Source: Betaproteobacteria bacterium (GTDB lineage: Bacteria; Pseudomonadota; Gammaproteobacteria; Burkholderiales; Ferrovaceae). From it: a DNA stretch of 5,277 nucleotides. Below are positions 1 through 5,277 of the stretch, piece by piece; within the stretch, counting starts at the first letter, position 1, and the number at the start of each line of letters is the position of its first letter. The stretch covers positions 1 through 5,277 of the forward strand of contig JAGWPH010000157.1 of assembly GCA_028870615.1 (NCBI GenBank), written 5' to 3'. Both the position numbers and the translations under genes were made by a program. The notes under the pieces are model-generated. The model had not been told where the DNA came from. It did no database searches and worked only from the letters and a program-made list of their open reading frames with translations.

Positions 1-804
1 ATCGTGATGCGGGTGTACTTTGAAAAACCGCGAACCACGGTGGGTTGGAAGGGATTGATCAACGACCCCTCTCTGGATGGCAGTTTTCGCATCAACGAAG
101 GGTTACGTCTGGCACGTGGCCTGTTGTTGGATATCAATGCGTTGGGTATGCCTGCAGGGACCGAGTTTCTGGACCTGATCACGCCGCAATATTTTGCAGA
201 TCTCATCAGTTGGGGCGCAATTGGAGCACGGACCACGGAAAGTCAGGTTCACCGCGAATTGGCCTCCGGTTTGTCCTGCCCAGTCGGATTTAAAAATGGC
301 ACCGATGGCAATCTACGCATCGCAGTGGATGCCATTCGCGCGGCCCAGCAACCGCACCATTTTCTGTCCGTGACCAAGGCGGGGCATTCTGCCATTGTGG
401 CGACCAACGGCAATGAAGACTGTCACGTCATTCTGCGGGGGGGCAAAACCACCAATTATGATGCTGCCAGTGTTGATGCAGCGGCCAAAGAGCTTTCGGC
501 TGCAGGGCTTACGGCACGCGTCATGATCGACTTCAGCCACGCTAACAGCCAGAAGGACCCGCAGAGGCAATTAATCGTGGCACAGAATGTAGCGGATCAA
601 CTGGCTGCTGGAGAGCCGCGCATCATGGGCGTCATGATTGAAAGCCATCTTAAGGGAGGGCGCCAGGAGCTGGTGCCAGGGCGTGCACTGGAATACGGCA
701 AAAGCATTACGGACCCCTGCATATCCTTCGATGACACCCTGTCGGTTATTGCAACGTTGGGCGAAGCCGTGCGTCGGCGCCGTCTTGATATCGCTGAATC
801 CTGA
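1..804 (+). CDS. aroG: 3-deoxy-7-phosphoheptulonate (DAHP) synthase, class I, AroG-like; 5' end cut by window
   Basis: This enzyme condenses phosphoenolpyruvate with erythrose 4-phosphate to form DAHP, the first step of the shikimate pathway to aromatic amino acids. The frame is open from base 1 and ends at TGA 802-804. Compared with the roughly 350-residue E. coli enzyme, about 80-90 N-terminal residues lie outside the window, including the GPCS-type cysteine metal ligand. Visible landmarks are the PEP-binding KPRTTVGWKG block (about 25-54), GARTTESQVHRELASG, the core PVGFKNGTDG, SVTKAGHSAIV, and ILRGGK. The other three metal ligands appear as His in DFSHAN (538-540), Glu in MIESHL (640-642) and Asp in ITDPC (712-714). 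The DFSHAN, GHSAIV and ESHL wording follows the phenylalanine-sensitive AroG branch rather than AroF or AroH. The effector is inferred only, because the N-terminal regulatory part is missing. Family assignment is very secure; the paralogue symbol is less so. Confidence 0.95.
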   Translation: MVMRVYFEKPRTTVGWKGLINDPSLDGSFRINEGLRLARGLLLDINALGMPAGTEFLDLITPQYFADLISWGAIGARTTESQVHRELASGLSCPVGFKNGTDGNLRIAVDAIRAAQQPHHFLSVTKAGHSAIVATNGNEDCHVILRGGKTTNYDAASVDAAAKELSAAGLTARVMIDFSHANSQKDPQRQLIVAQNVADQLAAGEPRIMGVMIESHLKGGRQELVPGRALEYGKSITDPCISFDDTLSVIATLGEAVRRRRLDIAES

Positions 805-835
805 GCCTTGTTGACTTGCTAAAGAGAAAACGCTG

Positions 836-1423
836 ATGGAGCATCATTTTCACGTACATGGCGCTCATGAACACGAAGTGGAGCATGCGGCAGCCGGGGA
901 ACATAAAGGCGGTGGGCATGGCGTGGCGCTTGCCCAGCAGGTGGCTATTTTCACGGCCATTCTTGCCGCAGCCGGTGCCGTGGTCAGTTATTTGGGTGGG
1001 AACACGCAGAATGAGGCGCTATTTCACAAAAATGAAGCCGTGTTATACAAGGCACATGCCAGCGACCAGTGGAGTTTTTACCAGGCCAAAAGTACCAAAG
1101 GGCATATCATGAGCGTTGCCGCAGAGTTGGCGCCGACCAAAGCGCGCCGTGATTGGTATAACGCGGAAATTGCACGCTACGAAAAAGAAAAAATGGATAT
1201 CAAGGCCAAAGCGGAAGCGTTTGAAGAAAAGTCCCGGCAAGAAAATGAACTGGCCGAAAGGGCTTTCCACCCCCACCATGCCCTGGCTTTGTCCATGACT
1301 TTTATACAAATTGCGATTGCGCTGGCATCGGTGACCGTTTTGACCAGACGGCGCTGGTTACTGATTCCTGCCGGAGCAGGGGCTCTGGTAGGGTGTTTCT
1401 TGGCAGTGTGGGCCTATTTGTAG
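836..1423 (+). CDS. DUF4337-type membrane protein with histidine-rich N-terminus, function unknown
   Basis: This is a 195-residue protein of unknown function. Residues 1-28 hold nine histidines mixed with acidic residues and glycine, a plausible metal-binding tail. A first membrane segment runs about 34-54. A soluble stretch follows with ASDQWSFYQAKSTK (75-88), the wording I recall for the DUF4337 family. Residues about 105-145 are highly charged and probably form a coiled coil. Two more hydrophobic segments (about 148-169 and 174-194), separated by a short TRRRW turn, end the protein. By the positive-inside rule the RRR turn is probably cytoplasmic. The ATG at 836 is preceded by AAAGAG (821-826) at good spacing. 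The gene starts 31 bases after the DAHP synthase stop with no obvious promoter or terminator between, so cotranscription is likely, although no functional link is evident. Its stop lies inside the end of the convergent adenosyltransferase gene. The family name is from memory, not a search. Confidence 0.85.
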   Translation: MEHHFHVHGAHEHEVEHAAAGEHKGGGHGVALAQQVAIFTAILAAAGAVVSYLGGNTQNEALFHKNEAVLYKAHASDQWSFYQAKSTKGHIMSVAAELAPTKARRDWYNAEIARYEKEKMDIKAKAEAFEEKSRQENELAERAFHPHHALALSMTFIQIAIALASVTVLTRRRWLLIPAGAGALVGCFLAVWAYL

Positions 1424-1962
1424 CCCGGTTGCCAGAGGACATCTGGAACGTTTGCCTGGCGATTCAGGTCGCGCGCCAGAACAAACAGCAGGTCTGACAA
1501 TCGGTTCAGATAGCACAGTGTTATGGGGGATAAAGGTTGTTCGAGGTGCAGGGTCACCAGCCGGCGTTCGGCACGTCTGCAGACTGTGCGGGCCATATGG
1601 CAAAGTGCGGCCGCTCTCGATCCTCCCGGTAAAATGAAATCCTTGAGTGGGGGGAGCAGGGCGTTGCGTTGGTCAATTTCCTTCTCCAGCTCGCTGATGC
1701 GTTTTTCCGGAATGACACGATGGCCGGGGATGCAGAGTTCGGCTCCGAGGTCGAACAGATCATGCTGGATTTGGGTCAGCAAGTGTTGGGCTTCGGGAGG
1801 CAGTGTTTCGGTTCGGAGTAAACCGATAACGCTATTGAGCTCGTCCACGTCACCCATGCTCTCTACGCGCCAGTGGTCCTTGGAAACACGTGTGCCGTCA
1901 CCAAGGCCAGTGCTGCCGTCATCACCGGTGCGGGTATAGATGCGTGTTAGTCGATGGCCCAT
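1414..1962 (-). CDS. PduO-type cob(I)yrinic acid a,c-diamide / cob(I)alamin adenosyltransferase
   Basis: This cytosolic enzyme transfers the adenosyl group of ATP to cob(I)alamin to make adenosylcobalamin. It is 182 residues, normal for the single-domain PduO-type family, which usually forms trimers. Visible motifs are the N-terminal ATP-binding stretch TRTGDDGSTGL (10-20) with GDGTRVSKD behind it, ESMGDVDELNS (35-44), FILPGGS (109-115), the arginine-rich RTVCRRAERR (125-134) and YLNRLSDLLFVLAR (151-164). The last two carry the conserved ATP- and cobalamin-side residues of the family. The start at 1962 gives the usual MGHRL-TRTGDDG beginning. It has no clear Shine-Dalgarno sequence in the 18 bases before it (1963-1980). 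The gene is divergent from accA and converges on the DUF4337 gene, overlapping it by 10 bases. No cobalamin riboswitch fits in the 98-base upstream gap. The cofactor's user in this organism is not visible here. The symbol (pduO, cobO or btuR by different conventions) is left blank. Confidence 0.95.
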   Translation of the reverse strand: MGHRLTRIYTRTGDDGSTGLGDGTRVSKDHWRVESMGDVDELNSVIGLLRTETLPPEAQHLLTQIQHDLFDLGAELCIPGHRVIPEKRISELEKEIDQRNALLPPLKDFILPGGSRAAALCHMARTVCRRAERRLVTLHLEQPLSPITLCYLNRLSDLLFVLARDLNRQANVPDVLWQPGYK

Positions 1963-1983
1963 TTTGGTCTGAGTTCAGAAACG

Positions 1984-2013
1984 TTGTGAATGCAGCGGTA
2001 GGGTCGTTATAAT
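1984..2013 (+). promoter_or_regulatory. Sigma-70-type promoter for accA-tilS
   Basis: A perfect TATAAT (2008-2013) lies 18 bp downstream of TTGTGA (1984-1989), which matches four of six bases of TTGACA. The predicted start is near 2020, giving an accA leader of about 40 bases. This is the strongest promoter match in the window and sits in the divergent gap exactly where one is expected. The hexamers are seen directly; activity is inferred. Confidence 0.7.
2006..2011 (-). promoter_or_regulatory. Possible -10 box for the adenosyltransferase gene
   Basis: Read on the minus strand this is TATAAC, five of six matches to TATAAT. It overlaps the accA -10 because TTATAA at 2007-2012 is self-complementary. 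A start near 1999 would leave a leader of about 37 bases. No -35 hexamer at 16-18 bp spacing and no extended -10 TG were found on this strand, so the call is weak. It is offered mainly because the gene needs a promoter in a 98-base gap. Confidence 0.3.
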
Positions 2014-2048
2014 GCCCGTTTGCCTCTGGATACTGCAACCCTTTCGAC

Positions 2049-2053
2049 GGGGG
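2049..2053 (+). promoter_or_regulatory. Ribosome binding site of accA
   Basis: A run of five G residues ends 7 bases before the ATG at 2061. It is a partial match to the Shine-Dalgarno consensus. The start is supported mainly by the protein, since [16 protein letters not shown] lines up with the N-terminus of E. coli AccA (FLDFEQPIAELE). Confidence 0.5.
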
Positions 2054-2060
2054 CTTTCAT

Positions 2061-3029
2061 ATGAAAACAGTTTTTCTTGAATTTGAGCAACCGATTGGCG
2101 AACTGGAAGGAAAAATCGAAGATCTGCGATTTGTCCAGGAGGACTCTGCTGTCGACATTTCCCAGGAAATCGAGCGCCTTCAAAAGAAAAGTCAGGCCCT
2201 TACCAAGGAAATCTATTCGGGCTTGAAAGCCTGGCAAATCGCCCAGGTTGCTCGACACAGTCAGCGTCCTTACACGCTGGATTACATCGAAGCGTTGTTC
2301 ACCGATTTCGAGGAATTGCATGGTGACCGGGCTTTCGCGGACGATCCGGCGATTGTGGGTGGTATTGCGCGTTTTGGAGGTCGCCCAGTCATGGTGATCG
2401 GCCACCAAAAAGGGCGGGATACCAAGGATCGTATCTACCGCAACTTCGGTCAGGCACGGCCTGAAGGGTATCGTAAGGCACTGAGATTGATGCGTCTTGC
2501 GGAAAAGTTTGGCCTGCCCATCATGACCTTCATCGATACGCCTGGAGCCTATCCAGGGATCGGAGCAGAAGAACGGGGTCAATCCGAAGCGATCGGTCGT
2601 AATCTCTATGAAATGGCTGCCCTCAAAACCCCGATCATTTGTACGATCATTGGCGAAGGCGGCTCAGGTGGCGCGCTTGCGATCGCAGTTGGTGATGCCA
2701 CGCTGATCCTGCAGTACTCCATTTATTCCGTGATTTCTCCCGAAGGTTGTGCCGCCATCCTGTGGAAAACTTCCGAAAAAACCAGTGTGGCTGCCGAGGC
2801 GTTGGGAATTACGGCGCCGCGACTCAAGTCACTGGGGCTTGTAGACAAGATTGTCCTGGAACCGCCCGGGGGGGCGCACCGGGATCCTCAAACCATGGCA
2901 CAAAGTCTCAAACGTGCATTGCAAGAGGTGTTGAAGCAATTAGATGCGCTTTCTCCTGATGAATTGCTGGCGCGTCGTTACGATCGACTGATGGGCTATG
3001 GCAAGTTTAAGGAAACAGCCACTCGCTAA
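2061..3029 (+). CDS. accA: Acetyl-CoA carboxylase carboxyltransferase subunit alpha
   Basis: AccA pairs with AccD in an alpha2-beta2 carboxyltransferase. That enzyme moves the carboxyl group from carboxybiotin on AccB to acetyl-CoA, making malonyl-CoA for fatty acid synthesis. The protein is 322 residues against 319 in E. coli and matches along its whole length. An N-terminal helical, coiled-coil-like part (about 10-60) carries FEQPIGELE. It is followed by [19 protein letters not shown] (58-75), [25 protein letters not shown] (114-130), [29 protein letters not shown] (157-174) and the glycine-rich oxyanion-type motif [10 protein letters not shown] (198-207). [11 protein letters not shown] (226-236) and GGAHRDP (270-276) come after these. 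The C-terminus has a few extra residues (KFKETATR) compared with E. coli. These arise where the gene runs 32 bases into tilS. No accD, accB or accC is nearby, which is usual in gammaproteobacteria. Confidence 0.98.
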   Translation: MKTVFLEFEQPIGELEGKIEDLRFVQEDSAVDISQEIERLQKKSQALTKEIYSGLKAWQIAQVARHSQRPYTLDYIEALFTDFEELHGDRAFADDPAIVGGIARFGGRPVMVIGHQKGRDTKDRIYRNFGQARPEGYRKALRLMRLAEKFGLPIMTFIDTPGAYPGIGAEERGQSEAIGRNLYEMAALKTPIICTIIGEGGSGGALAIAVGDATLILQYSIYSVISPEGCAAILWKTSEKTSVAAEALGITAPRLKSLGLVDKIVLEPPGGAHRDPQTMAQSLKRALQEVLKQLDALSPDELLARRYDRLMGYGKFKETATR

Positions 3030-4368
3030 AGTCCAGAGCGCAGTCTGGCAAACTCTCCAGCGACAGATCAAGGCAGGAGACCACCTTTGTGTGGGGCTGA
3101 GCGGCGGACTGGACTCCATGGTCCTGCTGGCGTTGTTGAAGGCCCTGGTTCCGTTAGGGGCCTTCCGTTTGTCTGCAGTACATGTCAATCATCAGATTCA
3201 CCCAGAGGCGGATCGCTGGCAACAATTTTGCGAAGCACATTGTCTTGAGCAAGGAATTCCCTTTGTCTCCGAACGTGTTTCCTTGCTGCGTGAAAGTGGC
3301 GAAAGCCTCGAAGCAGTGGCTAGGGCTGCCCGCTATGTGGTATTCGCCAGGCAACCAGCGGATTTTATCGTGCTGGCGCATCATCAGGATGATCAAGCCG
3401 AAACCCTGTTGATCCAGTTGATGCGCGGAGCCGGTCTGCCGGGGCTCTGTGCCATGCCTGAGGTACGCCGCCTTGGCGCGCGCGCAGATGCTCCGAATCT
3501 ATTACGTCCGTTACTGAATGTTGGCCGCAGGGATCTACGCGCTTTTGCCGAATCTGCTCGACTGCGTTGGGTAGAAGACCCATCTAACGATCAGTCTGCG
3601 CATGTGCGAAATTTTCTGCGGCATACCGTGGCCCCTGTTTTGAGCGAACGTTTCCCGTCTTGGCCAGCCACGGTTGCGCGCTCTGCCGGACACCTCGCCC
3701 AAGCGAGTGTTTTGCTGGATGCACTGGCACAGCAGGATTTTGCCGTCTGTGGCGATACAGCTGGTATTCGGGTCAGTGCTGCTCTTGCGTTTGGAGAGGA
3801 TCGCGCCACCAACTTGCTGCGCTGGTGGTTGCGCCAGCAGGGAGCGCCCGCCTGTCATCAGGGGCAATTGCAAGAATGGTTGCGGCAAGCCTATGCCGCG
3901 CCAGATCGCATGCCCGAGCTCACCTGGGGCGGTTGGGTTCTGAACAGGTTTGCCGGAGTCTGGCAATTGCATCGCGCGCTGGCCAGCAATTGGCCGGCGA
4001 TGACCCTTCCGAACTGGCCGGCTGAAGCCATTCTTATTCCCGGGGCTGGGCGGCTCGTTCAAGAACACGTGATGGGCGCAGGAATTCGTGCTGAAATACT
4101 GAACCGGGGCGATATTACGTTACGCAGTCGCCGTGGTGGAGAACGCCTGCGTCCTCAATCCGGAGGCGCAACGCGCACGCTGCGCCATTTATTTCAAGAA
4201 GCGCGATTGCCTCCCTGGTGGCGAGATGCCCTCCCTCTGGTGTTTAGGGGAGAGACTTTGATCTGCATTCCGGGGGTAGCGGTGGAAGCCGCTGCCCAAG
4301 CTGGTGCCAGTGAGCCGGGACTGCATTTACGGTGGGAACCTTTTGTGCCGGGAGATGCACAAGGGTAG
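2998..4368 (+). CDS. tilS: tRNA(Ile)-lysidine synthase
   Basis: TilS attaches lysine to C34 of the CAU-anticodon isoleucine tRNA, using ATP, so that it reads AUA instead of AUG. At 456 residues it is slightly longer than E. coli TilS (about 432). The N-terminal PP-loop ATPase domain carries SGGLDS (35-40), VHVNHQ (61-66), [11 protein letters not shown] (128-138) with MRGAGLPGL after it, and [15 protein letters not shown] (191-209). A middle, weakly conserved domain follows (about 230-330). The C-terminal tRNA-binding domain shows GGERLRP (380-386), [13 protein letters not shown] (398-410) and [12 protein letters not shown] (about 419-430). ATG 2998 is the only workable start: an in-frame TGA lies at 2989-2991, and the next start-like codon falls just before the PP-loop. 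It has no clear Shine-Dalgarno and overlaps accA in another frame, so coupled translation is likely. The gene is essential in most bacteria that read AUA this way. Confidence 0.97.
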   Translation: MASLRKQPLAKVQSAVWQTLQRQIKAGDHLCVGLSGGLDSMVLLALLKALVPLGAFRLSAVHVNHQIHPEADRWQQFCEAHCLEQGIPFVSERVSLLRESGESLEAVARAARYVVFARQPADFIVLAHHQDDQAETLLIQLMRGAGLPGLCAMPEVRRLGARADAPNLLRPLLNVGRRDLRAFAESARLRWVEDPSNDQSAHVRNFLRHTVAPVLSERFPSWPATVARSAGHLAQASVLLDALAQQDFAVCGDTAGIRVSAALAFGEDRATNLLRWWLRQQGAPACHQGQLQEWLRQAYAAPDRMPELTWGGWVLNRFAGVWQLHRALASNWPAMTLPNWPAEAILIPGAGRLVQEHVMGAGIRAEILNRGDITLRSRRGGERLRPQSGGATRTLRHLFQEARLPPWWRDALPLVFRGETLICIPGVAVEAAAQAGASEPGLHLRWEPFVPGDAQG

Positions 4369-4385
4369 GCCTGCCATGTTAGAAT
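4356..4385 (+). promoter_or_regulatory. Extended -10 promoter for ndk-rlmN
   Basis: TAGAAT (4380-4385, five of six matches) is preceded by TG at 4377-4378 with one base between, which is an extended -10 element. A weak -35 candidate, TGCACA (4356-4361), lies 18 bp upstream inside the end of tilS. The predicted start is near 4392, giving an ndk leader of about 33 bases. No terminator separates tilS from ndk, so read-through from accA-tilS probably also contributes. Confidence 0.6.
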
Positions 4386-4412
4386 GTTCCGTTTTACAAA
4401 CATCAAGTTAGC

Positions 4413-4416
4413 GGAG
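4413..4416 (+). promoter_or_regulatory. Ribosome binding site of ndk
   Basis: GGAG lies 8 bases before the ATG at 4425. It is the cleanest Shine-Dalgarno match among the complete genes here and agrees with the high expression usual for ndk. Confidence 0.65.
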
Positions 4417-4424
4417 CCCTGACC

Positions 4425-4850
4425 ATGTCGATTGAGTGTACCCTGTCCATCATCAAACCCGATGCAGTGACAAAGAATGTCATCGGGGAAATTTATTCCC
4501 GATTTGAAAAAGCAGGCCTCAAAATTATCGCTGCGCGCATGGTCCATCTGTCTCAGGCAGAGGCTGAAGGGTTTTACGCAGTGCATCGTGAGCGGCCATT
4601 TTTCAAGGATTTGGTGGCGTTTATGGTTTCCGGACCAGTCATGGTTCAGGTTTTGCGCGGCGAGGGGGCCATTCTCAAGAATCGGGATTTGATGGGCGCT
4701 ACCGACCCTAAAAAAGCCGCTCCCGGGACCATTCGTGCAGATTTTGCTGACAGCATCGAAGCCAATGCGGTACATGGCTCGGATGCCCCTGAAACTGCGG
4801 CGATGGAGATGGCCTACTTCTTTCCCACCCTGAATGTGTATCCCCGATAA
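4425..4850 (+). CDS. ndk: Nucleoside diphosphate kinase
   Basis: Ndk moves the gamma phosphate of ATP onto other nucleoside diphosphates through a phosphohistidine intermediate, balancing NTP and dNTP pools in the cytosol. It has 141 residues, the usual size for the bacterial single-domain enzyme, which forms tetramers. The catalytic histidine is His117 in NAVHGSD (114-120). The nucleotide-site residues expected from the family are all present at their standard numbers: Lys11 in IIKPDAV, Tyr51, Arg87, Thr93 in GATDP, Arg104 in GTIRADF and Asn114. The protein starts [14 protein letters not shown], as in proteobacterial homologues. It lies 56 bases after tilS with its own promoter, and 20 bases before rlmN, an arrangement also found in E. 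coli. Nothing in the sequence is unusual. Confidence 0.98.
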   Translation: MSIECTLSIIKPDAVTKNVIGEIYSRFEKAGLKIIAARMVHLSQAEAEGFYAVHRERPFFKDLVAFMVSGPVMVQVLRGEGAILKNRDLMGATDPKKAAPGTIRADFADSIEANAVHGSDAPETAAMEMAYFFPTLNVYPR

Positions 4851-4870
4851 CCAAAGGCCATCCTCTCGAC

Positions 4871-5277
4871 ATGCGCGTCAATCTACTCGGTCTCAATCGT
4901 GAAGAACTGGCTCAAACCCTGGAAGGGTTGGGCCAGAAGCCGTTTCGAGCCCGTCAGTTGATGCGCTGGATACACCATTTTGGTGAATCCGATTTTGGCC
5001 AGATGACAGACATTGCCAAATCGCTGCGTGAGATTCTTTCCGATCATGCCATGGTGGAAGTGCCGCGTCTGCTTTCAGAGCAGACTTCATCGGATGGCAC
5101 GCGAAAGTGGCTATTGGAGTTGTCTCCAGGAAATGCCATCGAAACCGTCTTTATCCCGGAAGAAGGCCGGGGGACGCTGTGCATCTCTTCACAGATAGGA
5201 TGCGCACTGGCATGTACCTTTTGTTCCACAGGGCGCCAGGGGTTCAACCGTAATCTCACCACTGCCGAGATCATCGG
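4871..5277 (+). CDS. rlmN: Dual-specificity 23S rRNA / tRNA adenine-C2 methyltransferase (radical SAM), 3' end cut by window
   Basis: RlmN methylates C2 of A2503 in 23S rRNA and A37 of some tRNAs by radical SAM chemistry. The reading frame is open from ATG 4871 to the window end. The 135 complete codons seen are a little over a third of the usual 360-390 residues. The N-terminal accessory domain shows [10 protein letters not shown] (4-13), [11 protein letters not shown] (23-33) and MTDIAK (45-50). [12 protein letters not shown] (73-84) and ETVFIPE (91-97) follow. The radical SAM cluster motif CALACTFC gives Cys111, Cys115 and Cys118 as iron-sulfur ligands. Cys104 in TLCISS corresponds to E. 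coli Cys118. The second active-site cysteine, which carries the methyl group, lies beyond the window. Only a weak AAAGG (4853-4857) precedes the start, 13 bases away. The N-terminus is shorter than in E. coli, which has extra residues before the shared NLL-LNR motif. Probably cotranscribed with ndk. Confidence 0.95.
   Translation, partial: MRVNLLGLNREELAQTLEGLGQKPFRARQLMRWIHHFGESDFGQMTDIAKSLREILSDHAMVEVPRLLSEQTSSDGTRKWLLELSPGNAIETVFIPEEGRGTLCISSQIGCALACTFCSTGRQGFNRNLTTAEII

Noticed and set aside
811..816. TTGACT upstream of the DUF4337 gene, resembling a -35 box
   Set aside because: A -10 at proper spacing would fall inside the start of the coding region and none is seen there, so a separate promoter is not supported.
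1456..1479. Inverted repeat CTGGCG / CGCCAG with a 12-base loop just past the DUF4337 stop, considered as a terminator
   Set aside because: No U tract follows on either strand, and the bases encode the conserved LARDLNRQ end of the adenosyltransferase.
1963..2060. Possible cobalamin riboswitch upstream of the adenosyltransferase
   Set aside because: The whole gap is 98 bases and shared with the accA promoter. This is too short for the roughly 200-base aptamer, and no B12-box-like sequence was seen.
2868..2874. G7 runs in accA (2868-2874) and in the DAHP synthase (437-443), considered as slippage or phase-variation sites
   Set aside because: Both encode conserved glycine motifs (GGAHR and RGGK) with the frame intact on both sides. 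They are short and in housekeeping genes, so ordinary codon use explains them.
3535..4068. Long minus-strand open frame inside tilS, and similar antisense frames inside accA, ndk and the DAHP synthase
   Set aside because: They lie wholly within well-conserved genes, have low-complexity or arbitrary protein sequence, match no family I know, and have no ribosome site. They are shadows of the real frames.
4364..4375. Near-palindrome GGTAGGCCTGCC at the tilS stop, considered as terminator or operator
   Set aside because: It has no loop, no U tract and one mismatch. It is short and overlaps the tilS stop, so no specific role is supported.

Overview
The window holds seven protein-coding genes packed closely together. 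Five are complete and one is cut by each window edge. All belong to recognisable bacterial families. No tRNA, rRNA, CRISPR array, insertion sequence, attachment site, origin or riboswitch was found, and no intergenic gap exceeds about 100 bases.

Organism: moderately GC-rich DNA from a proteobacterium, most likely Gammaproteobacteria or the neighbouring Acidithiobacillia. The DAHP synthase, AccA, TilS, Ndk and RlmN proteins all read closely against remembered E. coli sequences. Direct accA-tilS and ndk-rlmN adjacency are gene orders known from gammaproteobacteria. The species cannot be fixed from the sequence alone; an acidithiobacillus-like organism is a guess.

Layout: (1) bases 1-804, the 3' three quarters of a class I DAHP synthase (shikimate pathway entry), followed after 31 bases by (2) an unknown-function DUF4337-type membrane protein with a histidine-rich N-terminus (836-1423). 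(3) A PduO-type cob(I)alamin adenosyltransferase lies on the minus strand (1414-1962). It meets the DUF4337 gene tail to tail with a 10-base overlap. (4) A 98-base divergent intergenic region (1963-2060) carries a perfect TATAAT box for (5) accA (2061-3029), the carboxyltransferase alpha subunit of acetyl-CoA carboxylase. (6) accA overlaps tilS (2998-4368), the tRNA-Ile lysidine synthase, by 32 bases. (7) A 56-base gap with an extended -10 promoter leads to ndk (4425-4850), and 20 bases later to rlmN (4871 to the window end, truncated).

The genes form three transcription blocks: aroG-like plus DUF4337 rightward, the adenosyltransferase leftward, and accA-tilS-ndk-rlmN rightward with an internal promoter before ndk. 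Functionally this is a housekeeping neighbourhood: aromatic amino acid synthesis, cobalamin activation, fatty acid synthesis, tRNA modification, nucleotide balance, and rRNA/tRNA methylation. I found no convincing novel system. The least understood gene is the DUF4337 protein.
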